The translations under genes and the position numbers were made by a program. A stretch of DNA of 64,000 nucleotides from Ancylostoma caninum (taxonomy: Eukaryota; Nematoda; Chromadorea; Rhabditida; Ancylostomatidae). Shown piece by piece: positions 1 to 13,700 of this stretch. Below the pieces are notes generated by a model, which saw nothing but the letters and a program-made list of their open reading frames with translations, searched no databases and was not told the DNA's origin. Position 1 is the first letter of the stretch. Each line of letters starts with the position of its first letter. The stretch covers positions 186,001 through 250,000 of the forward strand of contig JBAJFG010000073.1 in NCBI GenBank assembly GCA_037903475.1, given 5' to 3'.

Positions 1-108
1 TTTTTTAGTGGTCTTGCGTAGAATCACGTATACCATTGTGATCACCAGCTCTTGGAGATTCTTTTAACGTTGATATTTCAAAGACGGTCTTGAGGTGGGA
101 CGCTGCCT
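1..108. mobile_element. Right end of a TTAA-type MITE (cut by window edge)
   Basis: The stretch ends in CTGCCT followed by TTAA at 109-112. Its interior (GTATACCATTG, GAGATTC, then GAGGTGGGACGCTGCC) matches in order the right-hand part of the elements at 28681-29091 and 35354-35759. I read it as the right end of a third copy whose left part lies outside the window. No coding potential was seen. Confidence 0.55.
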
Positions 109-112
109 TTAA

Positions 113-1050
113 AGGTGGCCATTCTTCACCAATCGTTTTTTTAACACTGCGGTCACCCTACTTCTGAAAGAATATGGTAGAAACTACAAGAAAAGGAGTT
201 TCAGCCTACCTCGCCAGCTTCGCAGCCTGTCTGTTCTCGCTCGATTTCTTTTTCTATTCTCCATTTTCTCAATTGGACAGGGGAGTGGTAGAAAGTCGTA
301 TGCCTGAAATAAGCAGGATGACATTCTGAAGAAGCCTAAAAAATTGGAAATACGTTTATCGGGTCACCCGTTCCAACAACAACTTTCTTTCGGGTCACTT
401 GTTTCATGTCAAGATCCTGATCCCACGCATCTCCGAGTTTTTGGCTGCCTATGTATCGTATTTCGATGCCGTGTTTTTTGGGTCGTATTCTAAAACCTGG
501 GGCTTAGAGGTTCTCTCTTGATCAAATGTTGGAACAGGCTCTTTGGAATCCTCAGAGCTTCTTCCAATGTTGCAAGATGATTTTTGCTGGTGAGGCAAAC
601 ATCCTAGTGATTTTAGTGCTACTAACAGGGGCACAGCATTAGTTGGTCAGTGTCGGTTGGGGAGTATCCAGTCGGACTTCGAAATGGGCTACTAAGTACC
701 TACATACTAGGGTCCTTTCAGGAAAAGCAGGTAGCACTAAAAAAAGTGGCTTAAATAAGCGTAAGTGAGACGACGACTGATGTTTCAGCAAGAAATGCGT
801 ACCATTTAGCGAAGGCAGCCGAAATAATCTCAAATTCAAGCTAAAAGCCTCGAGAAACCGATCTCGGTACGGAACTGTTTGATCCCGCTAAAACTCGTTG
901 AAACTTGTTATAGGACCTGTCAGATACAAGAAATTGTCATTGGAGCGTGTTTTTTCTCGAACGGGAACTTCCCCAGGAAATTTCTCTCTTTTGAAGAAGA
1001 GTTCCGATACGCTGTCAACTCCAAGAAATGCGCCTAGGTGGTGTCAACTC
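113..1050. other. Unassigned sequence
   Basis: Short open frames of 60-110 codons occur on both strands, but none has a recognisable domain, convincing codon bias or splice context. A HLRVFGC-like string can be read near 427-460 and recalls copia integrase, but it has no neighbouring support. Confidence 0.5.
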
Positions 1051-1192
1051 TCCCCCAAAATGGCATTTTTCGTTTTTGAGAAACCGTCTTCGTTTTTGGA
1101 AAAAGTGGTTTTTGACCATTTTTTGACCATTAATGACGGTTTTTCCAAAAACGAAGACGGTTTCTCAAAAACGAAAAATGCCACTTTGGGGG
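1051..1192. repeat. Inverted repeat (foldback), arms about 53 bp
   Basis: The arms at 1051-1104 and 1140-1192 are near-perfect reverse complements starting CCCCCAAA(A/G)TGGCATTTTTCG, with a spacer of about 35 bp. The unit is AT-rich with long A and T runs. It looks like a small nonautonomous foldback/MITE. I could not fix a target-site duplication. Confidence 0.75.
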
Positions 1193-4100
1193 ATACTTGT
1201 TGGTATAGTGCGCCTACAATCAAAATTCCAACATGATACGTCTCCTACAGGTTGAGCAACACCTGATTATCACTGGAGCGCACCAGAGTGCAGGGTAGGG
1301 GTGGAGTAAATGGTTGAACGACAGTTATCTTCAGCGACGATTTTGATGATCCTCCAGACGTGCCTCGCTGGAATCTGCTTGTGTCTAACATCAGTAGAAG
1401 CTTAGCGGTTGGCTACACCCCGGACATTGGTGCTAATCCCCCTGAATCTGCAGGACGCTACTAAGTCCTGGTGGTCAATGACCACCTAGTGCTCATTATT
1501 ATTTACTTGTTTTTTACTTGTTTATTTATTAATTTTATTGACCTATGGCCATTGATTATTCACTTCTTTGTTGTTACCACATAAGTACGTAAAATTTTTG
1601 ATCCTTCAACTTCCGTATTTTTTTGAGTAATTTTTGGTTGCCAGAACACTTCTATGTGGATATCATCGCTTTTTGGTCAATCATTAGTATCTAGAAATAC
1701 TGTAAGATTTGTTCCTCTTCAAACACCTTTACAAGGATGAGCCACAAAATCTAAACTTGTCAATTTAATACCTTTTTTGCAGTCAGCTAAACGTGTCACT
1801 GCGGAAAGTGAAAACTGGTCATATCAGACCTTCAAAGAGCGTAATCTGACGGATTGTGAAATATCCAAGTTTTATTTCGACTATCATTTTGGATTGGTCA
1901 TACGCTAGCAGCGTTTTTATTTAAAAAAAAAAACTTTGACTAGGAAGTTGGATGGAAGCTTCTTTCAAGTACTGCCCTTTTCTTCTTCTTCTTTTTGGTA
2001 GGATCGTTATGATCTCCTGCTTTCATCGTTTCATCCCAAACAATCTCACTAACAGTGCTATCTCATTTCTTATTCATCTTCGGTCAGCCTTTTTCCTTGG
2101 TTTCTCAAAGAACTGGCTGATTGCTTAGTTCGTTATTAATGGTTTCGAGTTTTTTTGACAAGCGGCTTCCACAAATATTAAGAAAATGAAATAAAAATGA
2201 AGGAAAAAAGCAAAATATAAATATAAAAAACAAAAAGAATAAATAAAATAAGGGTCGCAGCTATTCTTTGATTCACGGATAGATCTGTTGCCGTTTTTGG
2301 TTACTCTTACTTGTATTTCTTCATTTATCAATCCGAGCAATCCGTAAGTTGGTGGGCGATGAGCCAGCATAAGAGAATTATAAAGAAATAAGCGAAAGTT
2401 CGAAGAAAAAAGAGGAGGGGTTAGCTTAACAAGCAAATGTTGAGTAGTAACGGTCTGCTGAATGGAAATATAGTGTTTCCCCATTGCCGTTAATGCTCGT
2501 TTGGGACTGCCATTCTCGATTCGCTTGAGGTGCAGCTTGAACAAGATATTTAGGATTACCTCTATCTTTTGTTATTTACAGATTTCTTGATACACAGCTC
2601 TTCTTCTACGGGGGTGTGTAATACGTTTATATCAATTGGCATTGCATGCCATTTGAGACATTTCTGCCATTTGTACGAATCTGATCTGCTCGAACACATG
2701 TCCTCTTCCTGTCGGTGCTCATGCAACTAAATTGGGTGTACTCCACAAGTGCCTCTCTAATGCCCTGGTTTTTGTTCGCTCGCGCCCTCTCGATAGCGAA
2801 TATCGATTCGATTATGATTTTCAGCGGAGTAACTGGATTATTCCAGGTGACATAATCCAGTTATATTCATTGATGTTTCCATAGTTCCGTTCGCTTTTTG
2901 TTAATTTTCTTGAATATGGATATAACTGCGTAAAAATTCAACCAGGTGTTTCACTTATTGTTCGGTCCGCTTTGTACCTAAGCATCTGTTTGACTCCAAG
3001 GAGTGTTCGTTTATTTATTTGTTTATCCATTTGCTTATTTTGTGTGCGATCAAAGATTGGTGTCGACTTAATTACCTAGAGTTTTTTTACGATTCATTCT
3101 TCAGTTGAATAGAGAAATTGGTGCTCTGCTTGCTATGACTGTATGATAAAGCGTATAAGTGATCACCCAAATATTAGTCATAGTAAGCTCTGCATGAGTT
3201 TTAAGAAAAATAGAGAAAGTATGGACCGAGAAGCTGTGTTTGCACGATCTTCACAAATTTTTTGTCAAAGGAGCAATAAATGAACTTTAAACTCACTTTT
3301 CTGAGAGCAAGCTTATTTAAGAAACTAGCTAGAGATGAGCCGTCAGATCTTGGAAGTGAATTCTGCTTGCGCCTGGATAAGGGGAGTAATGTTTTAATAC
3401 CGAGAAGCTCTTGGTGGACTTTGGCGTCTCCCAATTTACCAGTATCTGAAGCTCAGAATGTTCGGTCAATGGTAGGAATTGACCTGATGACTTAATATGA
3501 GGCCTACTCGTGCAACATAAGCAGGTAATTTCGAAGACTTGCCAAGCTAGTGATAAGGAAAAAGCGTTGGATAATTATACCCCAATTTAATTTCAGAAGT
3601 TTCAGTCGAAAGTCTATTTTGTGTGCGCTTGCAGTCTTACATGCTGTAATATGGAGGAAGCACATGCTAGGAGTGGCTAGTTTCAAGGATTGTTGAATTG
3701 TTTCGTCTGTAGTGTTACTTTGAGAAGAAAATATTGGAAATTACGTGTAGCTCCCGTAGAAATAGCATATTCATTTCAATCTTAGGGCATGATTTTGTTT
3801 AATCTATAGGTCTTCCGAATTTTATTTTGTTTTGAAACCCAGCGAATTTGATACTTGGTGAATTTAACGCACTTTGCACCGTTGGCTCAAATTTCAACCG
3901 GAACAATCTAAACGAGCATTGTTCTGTCTCTGAGCCTCATATTTTACCACTTTATACATCAACTCTTCTTTGTTTCTTACGTGGAATCCTCTTCTATTGA
4001 TTTTAATATGTACCCTTGTTATATATTTATTACGCCTGGTTGGCAGACCCGAACAATGCTCGAAGAGGCATGCGACACGTTCGCTTTATTTGCTCTGCGT

Positions 4101-4595
4101 ATGCTTTTTGTGCTCCTGTTCTTTGAGCTCTGGAATGGACTCGTTCCGCTCAAAAGGTCTGTTCTCCACCGCGGCAGTCGAGCGTGAACTGGCGGTCTTT
4201 GCAAAGTCTCGTCGATTTTTTTAGGAACTAGGTTTCACGTCCAGTTCAACTTACATATATGCATTGTTTCATGAACTCCTGGCGATCTTGGTTATAGTCT
4301 GTTTCAAACGCGACGATGGTTGATCATTCGTGCATAAGACTTGTCCTGCTTTTCTTGCCACTCTTTCCAACTGCTGTTCAATTTCCCATATTTTTCCCCT
4401 GTCGTCTCTCCTGCAATTTCTTAGTAGAAAACATATTCTCCCTTCACATTGCGTCCCTGCCCTGCCCTTCCCTTATCCTTTACTCATTTTCTACCACGAT
4501 GCCTACTTTTTTGCCTCATTAATTTATTTTATGCTCTTTGAATTCTTCGGATAAATTCCGATCCATCTGCCCTCTTTGCAGAGCCCGTGGACGAC
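1193..4595. other. Upstream region of esyt-2, no gene recognised
   Basis: About 3.4 kb contains no supported exon. Open frames here (for example near 2125-2544 and 3280-3495) are AT-rich, lack splice context and are partly mirrored on the other strand. The region may hold promoter sequence or a 5' noncoding exon of the extended synaptotagmin gene, but no specific element could be identified. Confidence 0.5.
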
Positions 4596-4596
4596 A
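4571..4596 (+). promoter_or_regulatory. esyt-2: Splice acceptor (possible SL trans-splice site) before esyt-2 start
   Basis: A pyrimidine-rich CCTCTTTGCAG acceptor ends at 4581, 14 bases before the first in-frame ATG at 4596. In clade V nematodes a short leader after such a site is typical of spliced-leader trans-splicing. A cis-spliced upstream coding exon is also possible, because the frame stays open back to the acceptor. Confidence 0.4.
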
Positions 4597-4753
4597 TGGG
4601 CTTGGCGTCCTACGTCGTCCCCGTCGTAGGAAGCGCGGCCGTCTCCACGTTGGCCTTCTTCCTGGGCGCCCTCGGCTACTCTTTCTTGTGGATTATCATC
4701 ATAATCGCACTAAGTGTGACTAAAAGCTACTTGTGGAAGAAAAGGGAGAAAAG
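4596..4753 (+). other. esyt-2: esyt-2 exon 1: ER membrane hairpin
   Basis: The exon encodes a continuous hydrophobic stretch (YVVPVVGSAAVSTLAFFLGA, then a WIIIIIALSV segment) followed by basic KKREKR. This is the N-terminal hairpin by which E-Syts are held in the ER membrane. The exon ends in phase 2 and joins exon 2 through an AG|A arginine codon. Confidence 0.85.
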
Positions 4754-7700
4754 GTTAGCGCAATGACAGTACAATATGTTAGGGCTTACTGTAATCTTAG
4801 ATTTCTTAAGATTGCTAGGACTACGCGCTACAGCCACTAGAGAACGAGATGTGGTGATGGCTCAGTTGCAAGATCTCCCAGCATGGGTACAGTTTCCGGA
4901 TACGGAGAGGGTGGAGTGGATGAATAAGGTATTTTGCTTTAGCCCAAATATGTGTATCTTAGTAAAGAAGGGTGATTCTGACTGATTTACAGGTCATCCA
5001 TCAATTATGGCCCTACATCGGTGAATACGCAAAGGTTTTCATGGCGGATTTTATTATTCCTCAAGTGAAGGTGGGTTACCACCTCATTTTTGTATTTATT
5101 CCTCGCCGCTTTACCAGAATATCTCCGCTGTGTTGATGGATGCCGGGTAGATCTTTTTTCTTCAGCGTGGCCCCTGTGCATAGATGTTTAACCCGGTGAC
5201 TCACCGGTGAACTGCGACTTTTTTCGCATGGTTCAGTTTGAGAGATCGTTAAGGCTTGTTGATCTGAGTGATTTTCTTCGAAATGGTGACGAAATAACAC
5301 TTCCAAGTCAATGTGATCATGAAATATCTAAGTTGGAGTTTTTATGAAAATTTCGAAGTAGAGAAAGGAACCAGGACTTGGGAAAATGTTTCAAGGCTTG
5401 ACAAAGAACACGGTTGTTAGTGGGTTAATTGACAAATTGTTTGATAACATGATTATGAAACAAGCTCACCTTCAATTGTGTGTATTAAAACCTAGACTAG
5501 GAGCTGAAGAGTCAAATACCCATGTAATATTTTGAAAAATGCAGCGAAGATTCAGGAAAATCCAAAATTTATGGCAAAATCAAAGAACGGTTTTGTGCAT
5601 CCAATCAGTTGAACAGAAGAACTTTCTTTATTTCCGAAATTCACTGGAACAATCCGAAATTTCCACCAAAGTTTCTGAAATTTGTAGAAGAGTTCGTGAA
5701 ATTTACCGATGTCTCCTTGTTATTGTTCAATGATTCCTCAAGTTTCTCTCCAGGACGCTCTGTTTTATTCACATATAATCCAGTAGCCGAGTCAGATCTG
5801 ATGTTGAAAGCAATTAATAGTCAAGACGTTTCTCATAACTCAAGGAACAGCTGCTCAAGACAGCTTGTCACTTTTTCGAAGTTAAAGATTTTTGCTGCTC
5901 CTCTTGAGAAGATTGAAGACTTGCGCAGAAAATATGGTTGTCACAGCTACTTGAGCTGTGCTATGATTGATGTATGTGGGTAAAGTTGACGGATCGCTTG
6001 ATAAATAGTCTCTTGAATGGCTCTAAAACACGGTCAACAAACAAATTGAAAAGAAAGGGGTAGTCACAGAAGAAAGAAAAGGAAAGGAAGGGAGCAAAAA
6101 GAAGAAAGTAATCAAAATAGCAAATTTCAGGCACAAATGCCGTCAATGTTCAAGAATTTCAAGTTCACTAAAATGGATATGGGTGACATTCCTTGCCGTG
6201 TCGGAGGCATCAAGGTGGGCATATCAATTTTTTCCTCAAAATGTCGATTTTCGATTGAAAATACCAACTTCCAGGTTTACACCACTAATGTCGGCAGGGA
6301 TCGCATCATAGTTGACATGGAAGTCGCTTACGCCGGTGATGCTGACTTTACCGTATCCTGTTGCGGTTTCACTGGTGGAATGAACAATCTACAGGTACTG
6401 TAGGTACAAACGTGGCGCGTATGCGTAACGTGGGTTTCTCCCCGAAGATCAATAGTGCAAGTATAGTTCTCCGGTAAACTCCGCGCTGTGCTGAAGCCGC
6501 TGCTCCCGTATCCGCCGATGGTTGGCGGTGTTTCTGGATCGTTCCTTGAGATGCCGGTAGGTTTTTGAGCTCTTTTTTTTGGATCCACCTAAGTTATTGT
6601 CCTATTGTTCCCCAGAAAATCGACTTCAATCTGACGGGAATGGGTGAAATGGTCGAATTGCCTGGTCTGATGAATGCAATTAGGAGTGTGGTGAACAGTC
6701 AGGTAAGCACAATGCTCTATTTGCTTCTCACCTTACCTGCGAATTTCTCGAAAAAAAAAAAGAACCTTCATGAAATTTTGGGAAACTATTGAGGTTTTAT
6801 CATCACAACAGTTTTGCTCTTTCACTCTTGGATATTGCTATCATTTTAAGTATTTCGCTTTTTCCTTTAAGCCTACAAATCCTCCCACAGTTCTAAAATA
6901 TTCAACGCCCATCTTCTTGCTTTAATATGAAATCTCAGGAAGTTTATTGAGTTTCTCGCTCTGCTAGAACTGAAGTATAACAGTTGCTTGTGTTGTTTGT
7001 GAAGATTTCCAGTTCTTATGCAACGACGGCAATTTTGAAAACTTCTTCGGACAAGTCCTTCAAAATCTTCTGCAAATTCCTGATCTTATTTCGGTTAAGA
7101 TTCCTCTTAACAGGTTGCTGCTCTGTGCGTTCTACCGAATGAGATCGTCGTCCCATTGGCTCCTAATGTTGACGTCACTAAGCTGTTCTTCCCGGAGCCA
7201 GATGTGAGAATTTTGGAGGTTCTACTCTTATTTTGTAGTTTCATGATAGATTTTCAGGGAGTGATTCGTCTAAAAATCATCGAAGCAAAGAATCTTGAGA
7301 ATCGCGATATCTCATTCATTCGGAAGGGGAAAAGTGATCCGTACTGTGAAATCCAAGGTATGCACAAATCGAACCCTTTTACTGTCATTTGCTTTTCTCT
7401 TTAGTTTTCTTTGGAAGGATTTGCTCCTCCTATCTTCGAGTTTGATGGGCATCATTTGGGTTTTTTTGATTGTTATTAAAATTTTTAGTTGGATCACAAT
7501 TCTTGAAAACTCGAACTATTGATAACGATCTGAACCCAGTCTGGAACGAGTACTTTGAAGCGGTTGTTGATCAGGTAAATTGTCAACTTATTCACTGAAA
7601 ATGTTTTAGTCCTGAGGAAAAATTATGTACTAAGAGACAGCTGCCGAAAGCAGGACTGGAAATCTTCTCGTAGATACTCTTACGTTGTTTTACGTCTCAG

Positions 7701-10700
7701 TTCTATTTCTATGCCTTTTAGAACCCTAAGTCTAGGAACTTTCCGTATTTTTTGAGTGGATTCTTTGCCTGTTGGATCCGATTTTGGGTCTGACGTGAGG
7801 CGCGAATATTCTCATTAGAGAACAATAGCTTTTCCTGAATAACTTGCTGAGATTTCCAGGCACATGGCCAGAAGCTACGCATTGAGTTATTCGATGAGGA
7901 TCAAGGTCAAGATGAGGAGCTCGGAAGGCTCAGCATCGAGCTGAAGGACATTCAAGCTAGAGGAAGTGTTGATAATGTAAGTTCCTATGTAGCTGTGGAC
8001 TACTGTAAACGACAAAGTTATTGCAAACGAAAATCAACAATACATTTCAGGGTAATCTGTAGTACCCGAACAAACATCCAAAAACTAGTTTTGAACAACT
8101 TCTTGTGTGTTGTTCAATGGAAGACCTCTCATTGAACACAGCTCAAAACCCTCTATGTTTAGAAACAGTTTAGGTCCCATTGTTCTTTCCTTCATTCCAG
8201 TGGTTCCCACTTGAAGGCTGCAAACATGGTGATCTTCACCTGAAAGCCACCTGGATGAATTTATCCAAAGATCGTCGTCATCTGGAGAAACAGCAATGGG
8301 AGAGTGAATGGCTCCAAGCGGACAAGCCGATTCATCCAGCGCTTTTGATGGTCTACGTGGACTCAGTGTCTGATCTGCCTGTGAGTCTTCTCTACTGTTT
8401 TGAAGAGCGTATTCCGTAATAGCAAGTCAAAGGACTTCAAATTTCGAAGCTCGGACCTTGCAACCCACAAGATTTGTACCATTGCCGAGTTGCGGTTCAC
8501 TTTTATATCTTTTCATTTATACTTGAAATCGAAGAGAAGGGTCATTCAGTCATTTGAATGGAGCAGCTCACTCGACACGTTAAACGTTTGAAATCCCTCT
8601 TTGGAGTTTATTCGAAGAATAAGAAAATCTGTTTAACCGCTCGAAATACCACCACAATTTTGGCTAAGGAAGTGTGAGCGAACGCATACCGCGAAGCTGC
8701 CTCCGGATTTTTTCGACGTGGTGTGTCTTGCTTCGAAAGTAAGGAAGCTCGCATAGGTCTTCCCGGGGTCTGCGACCCCCAACTGGTGGCATTCATCGAA
8801 GAGCACCCATTCAAAACAAAATGTTTGTTTTCGCGAAACCTCGTCGGCAATTGCTGTCATACCATTCCTTCCTTTTATAGGAATGGGAGGATGAAAAAGC
8901 TCGACGAGCAGATGTCGCGCATACTGAACGAGTACCAGATTGATCCTCGTTGAGAGGTCTGCTCCGCGCTTTTGTAGTGAAAGAATTGAGAACAAACACT
9001 TGATCGCTGTGTAATAAACTATGAATTGTACCCTCTACGGTAAAATGAAGTGCACTGCTCAATAGTAGCACGACGAAGAAGCACCGAAACACGGTCAGAA
9101 ACGGAAGCAACATCAAATCAAGGTCACGGCGACTTTGTGGTGACTTGCTGCAAAAATCACTCACTACAGCCTATTCGGTCTTTGAAGTACTTCCAGTATG
9201 TAAATGAAGTAAATAAGAAACTCCACTGTGTGAGCCCAGCGTTGCTCAATAAAATGGATTCTACACTCCTACACAGCACCTCCATCCATATCTCGCACCG
9301 AAGAGCCCCTACAGGCTGGAGCAATTGGCTAGGAAGCTCTGTCTCATATGTCATAATCAGCAAACCTCTTGCTCACCCACCACCACTTCCCAGAGAATTT
9401 GAACGACTTCTTCTTTGAGAATTTCTTCGAAGAGTAAAGGGATACCAAAATTGCCTTCCGGAAGTTCGTCGACACTGAAAGGCCCTGTTGGAATTGTATA
9501 GTAACCGGAGAACATCCACCTTGTTGCCAAAGACTTGCGGATTACAACACTCCTAAGCACTTTCAGAAAGATCGATGTTGAAATGAGTTATGGGGCTCGG
9601 AATCGAAGGCATGAAAACGCGCATTATTTTTGCACCAACCCAATAGTTGGAAGTGAATGTAAAACAGTAAATGGATCACGTAATACTAACATATATACTT
9701 AGATTCCGAGCATCACCAGTCTTTTAGGACTCCAATAAATTTGATTAGATGGACTGTGCTCGTTACAGAGTTTTTCGATAGTATTTCTAGCGCCGGTTTT
9801 TTTTTATTTTTCTAGATTTTTCTAGTGTTTTTGGCGCCTGTTCTGTATGCCTAGGATGAACATACGGCACTTACACGGTACCGTTCTTCTTATGTTTGTT
9901 AGAATTGTGATTCGATCTGAACCATTGGGCTGACTTAGCATTTTCAGTTTGGTTAGAGTTTGCCTTTGCAAAAATGAGGATTTCGCAGAGAAATCGCAAT
10001 AACACGCAAAAAAGTGGCATATTGTGAAGCGATTCATTTTTGAACAAGAGAAACGCGTTTTATACTGTTTAGCTGGTGTGCGGCACAAAATGGAGATTAC
10101 GGCGCAAAGGCGATGTGGAGCTCGTGACCAGGGCTGGAATTAATGAGTGGACCACTGGGAATATCCAGGCTTGTAAACCAAATTTTGGCGCCCTACTCAT
10201 CCTGACTTATGTAATCTCTTGGGTAGCCAACGGTGTTAGCTATTATAACCATGCTTGGCCAGCTTTTTGTGAGTTTCATCCCCGCATGTCAGCTTCTCTT
10301 CTCTCCATATCGAGCTCTACAGCTCACACCCATCCTCTCCTATCGGCTATGACATGTTTTTGGGGGAAATTCTCCCTAACGTTCTTCCGAAAGGAACTGG
10401 GGCGTTGGCAGTGCCCCAGTCTGCTTACAAATGCTCTTCAAATAATGTGAACATGGTGGTGATATTCTAACAGTAAGAAAGGTTTTCAACGCAAATGAAG
10501 CGTACTTGCAAGCTAGAAGTGCACGTGTGTTACATGCAAACCTGTGGGAAGGTTGCATGTAACGTCTTTGTAGGCTATATGCACCATTTTTTTTTTGTTT
10601 ACACGTGAAAATGTTTCTAGCTTGCACAAGAGGAAAAAAGGTTTTTGGAAATCTGTTGATAAACAGCTCAGACAAAACGTTTTGTGTGTGTGTTTTTTTT

Positions 10701-13700
10701 TAAAATTCTTGTGACCATTGAAGGTTCCGACCTGAAAACGAATAATTTATTCGATTATCCTTTCGAAGGGTTGAATATTCGAAAAAATGAGCTTCCGAAT
10801 AGAACGAGAAGTCGAACATTTGAAAATTTTGTTCTTCTTCTTGCGTTATTCGAATTAGTAAAAAAGCCAATTTTCGAATTCAAACCATCATTCATATGTT
10901 CGGAATTTTTGAAAAATGTCCAGATATACTTGCATAAGAATATTATCCAGGGGAAAGAGCATGTATTATATGCCTCACAGCATGTAGAAGTTGTTTTTAA
11001 GAAAACTGTAATTCTAAAGGAACGCTTATTTTCAGCGAGTAATATTTCCAACCTTACAGCGATGTTACAGCAATAGTTCTATGAATCTAAAATTGAAGAT
11101 GATTGCATATTCTAATTTTTTTTTATCGGTTGATCTTTACCATTTCAGTATCCGAAATCGAAACTTGAGCCATCTCCATTTGTTGAAGTGACATTAGGCA
11201 AAAATTCGCAACGCACTCCCGTCAAGGTACGTTTTGTATATTTATTATAGAACTAGACGGCATACCCGGCTTCGCTCGGGTGTTTTACTACCCCGGCAAT
11301 TTCACACCAATGAGGACAATTGCTAGTGCAGACAAATTCATTGCGGATGTCTATAATTTTGGTGGCAAACTTATAAGCAGGCTCATGTAACCCTCTTCCA
11401 CCGACCCGTACGCGAAAAGTCGGTAATGTTACTTCAGTGTCAAATTCATGGAAAGCAGTTGCCATATTCGCACCTAGGGTTTAGCGTTTTCGACTGATCC
11501 AGTGAACATATTCCTACCCCGTCCCTTTCCAAAAGCGGAGAAAGAGCAAAAGAATTACTGAGTCGATATATCCATGGAGAATGGTTGTCATATTCGTGTA
11601 CGGCGCAATGGAAAATCCCAGTAGACACATCTTCACCGGCCCGTGGACGAAAATGGCGAAAAATCATACAAATAATTCGCTATTCTGCACAAAATGGTTA
11701 TCATTTTCGTGTTTAGCGTATTGGGGAACCCCAGTAACCATGTCCTCACCACCCCTGGCCGAAAATAGCAAGAAATCAGAAAATCGATAAGTCGACAACT
11801 CGTGCAAAACGGTTATCATATTCGTGTTCAGCGCACTGACAAACCCCAGCAGAGCTGACCCTACTGACTCTTGTGCAGAAATATCGAAAAATCAACAAAA
11901 TCGATATTTCGTGCAAAATGGTTATCATATTCGTGTTCAGCGCACTGACAAACCCCAGTAGAGCTGACCCTACTGACTCTCATGCAGAAATATCGAAAAA
12001 TCAATAAAATCGATAAATCGATATTTCGTGCAAAACGGTTATCATATTCGTGTTCAGCGCACTGACAAACCCCATTAGACATGTCCTCGCCGCCCCCGGG
12101 CAAAAGTGGCGAAAAATCAATAAAATCGATAAATCAATCGATAATGCCTGGCACGAAGTAGCCTAAAACCTCCGCCGGCCCATGAGGAATGAGCACGCAA
12201 AGTTTGGTCCCGATCGGTTCACCCTGCGCGATTTCTATAAGGAACATACATACATACATACATACATACACACACACTCACAGACATTCTACTTTATATA
12301 TAGAGATAAGACTTTGATGCAGTAGGTGGAGATAATGTGTGCGTTAGCCAATAGCGAGAAGAACAAGCCACGCCCTTTTGTGAATCCGTGATTTTCAATA
12401 TTTCCAAATTCAGGTGAAAACCGTAAATCCACTTTATCAGTCCAAATTCCTCTTTTTCGTCAGGCATCCAGAAGGGCAAGAGCTGAAGTTCGAGGTGAGA
12501 TTGTATAGATCCTTTGCAATGAGTGGAGCTTTAACTGCATCCAGAAATTTCTATGGATTTTAGGCCATAGATGACGGCACGCGCAGAGCGCTCGGATCTC
12601 TCACTATCCCACTGAATCAAATCATCAAAGAACCTGAGATGGAGTTCTACCAGCAGACGTTCATGCTCACTCTGGGAGTCCATCAAAGCCCAATAGTGCT
12701 TACTGTGAGACTCAGGGTAAGTGCTGTGTCCATGCATTCGACCCACACCTGGATGTGATTGTGGATTTCATCCAGACACGCATATCTACCCAGCAGCTTA
12801 CTATGCTTTGCTGGCTAACCGCCTGCTTTTTCTAGGGCTTCGTGCCCGCTGGGGAGATACCAGCCAGTGCCAAACAGAGAGAGGACAGTGGTGAAATTGT
12901 TATTGTCGGTCGCAGCTATTGATGAATGCAAGATCAAAAATCAACTGAATTTTTTCTCAGCTAACTTCTGTGGATTCGTAGTGGCTTGCTTGCCTATTCA
13001 GCATGCAGTGGACAGTCTTTTTTTGGGGGGAATTTAAATTTCTTTTTCATATCGAGCTAGTTCTGAATCAGTTTCGGGCTGCCAGCTTTCGCTTTGCTTT
13101 CCCTATTTCTTTGGGTACCCAGAAACTTTGTCTTCGATGTTAGAACATAATGTTTTTCGGATTAATTTATTTACTCACTACGTATTTACCATTTGTGAAA
13201 GGTTCTACCTATTCTTACGGTTGCCATAATATTTGTTATCATTATTGAAGAGATTTTGACATGTTGACTAGCCGTCTTTTGCAATATAAGTTACCGTTCC
13301 TTCCTAACTCCGTCAAAGACTAACCAAATAGCTTCACCTACATAATACTAGCCATGCTTCTCCACAGGTATTCGTGATTTCCTGGGTTGTGGTGCAATGA
13401 ATAATGTAAATCTACTTGTATAATGTGAATGTCCTATGTGCAAGTTTAAAAATGCTTCGAAGCTCATTTAAAAGCATGATGCCAGCTAGAGTAATGATAA
13501 CAGCGGAGTACGTTGAGAAAAAAATGGAACATATGGCAATGGTTCATTTTCCCATGTCAGAAAAAAAAACCAAGCTTTTTCTGGTTATTATCTCCCTCGT
13601 AAGCCTATTTTTAGCGATATTGTTTTTCCACCAAGATCCTCAATGGCAGATATCCCTGTCTTTCCCTTCCTACGCATCCCCGTCCTCCCTTGGGCTAGGC

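Larger units (their letters stand above)
8201..12716 (+). other. esyt-2: esyt-2 exons 12-15: C2A end and C2B domain
   Basis: Exon 12 closes C2A (WFPLEGCKHGDLHLKATWMN) and begins C2B (PALLMVYVDSVSDLP). Exons 13-15 continue with SPFVEVTLGKNSQRT, NPLYQSKFLFFVRHPEGQEL and RALGSLTIPLNQII. The usual calcium aspartates are absent from the first C2B loop (SKLEPSPF), as in other E-Syt C2B domains, so this domain is probably structural. Exons 12 and 13 are separated by a 2.8-kb intron holding a mariner remnant, and exons 13 and 14 by a 1.2-kb intron filled by a tandem-unit repeat. Confidence 0.88.

Noticed and set aside
420..470. HLRVFGC-like reading resembling copia integrase
   Set aside because: Only a few residues match and neighbouring frames give no further copia motif.
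8633..8995. 120-codon minus-strand open frame that could look like a nested gene
   Set aside because: The plus strand over the same bases reads as mariner transposase pieces, so the minus frame is a shadow.
10684..11076. 130-codon open frame in esyt-2 intron 12
   Set aside because: It is AT-rich, mirrored by a 98-codon frame on the other strand, and has no domain.
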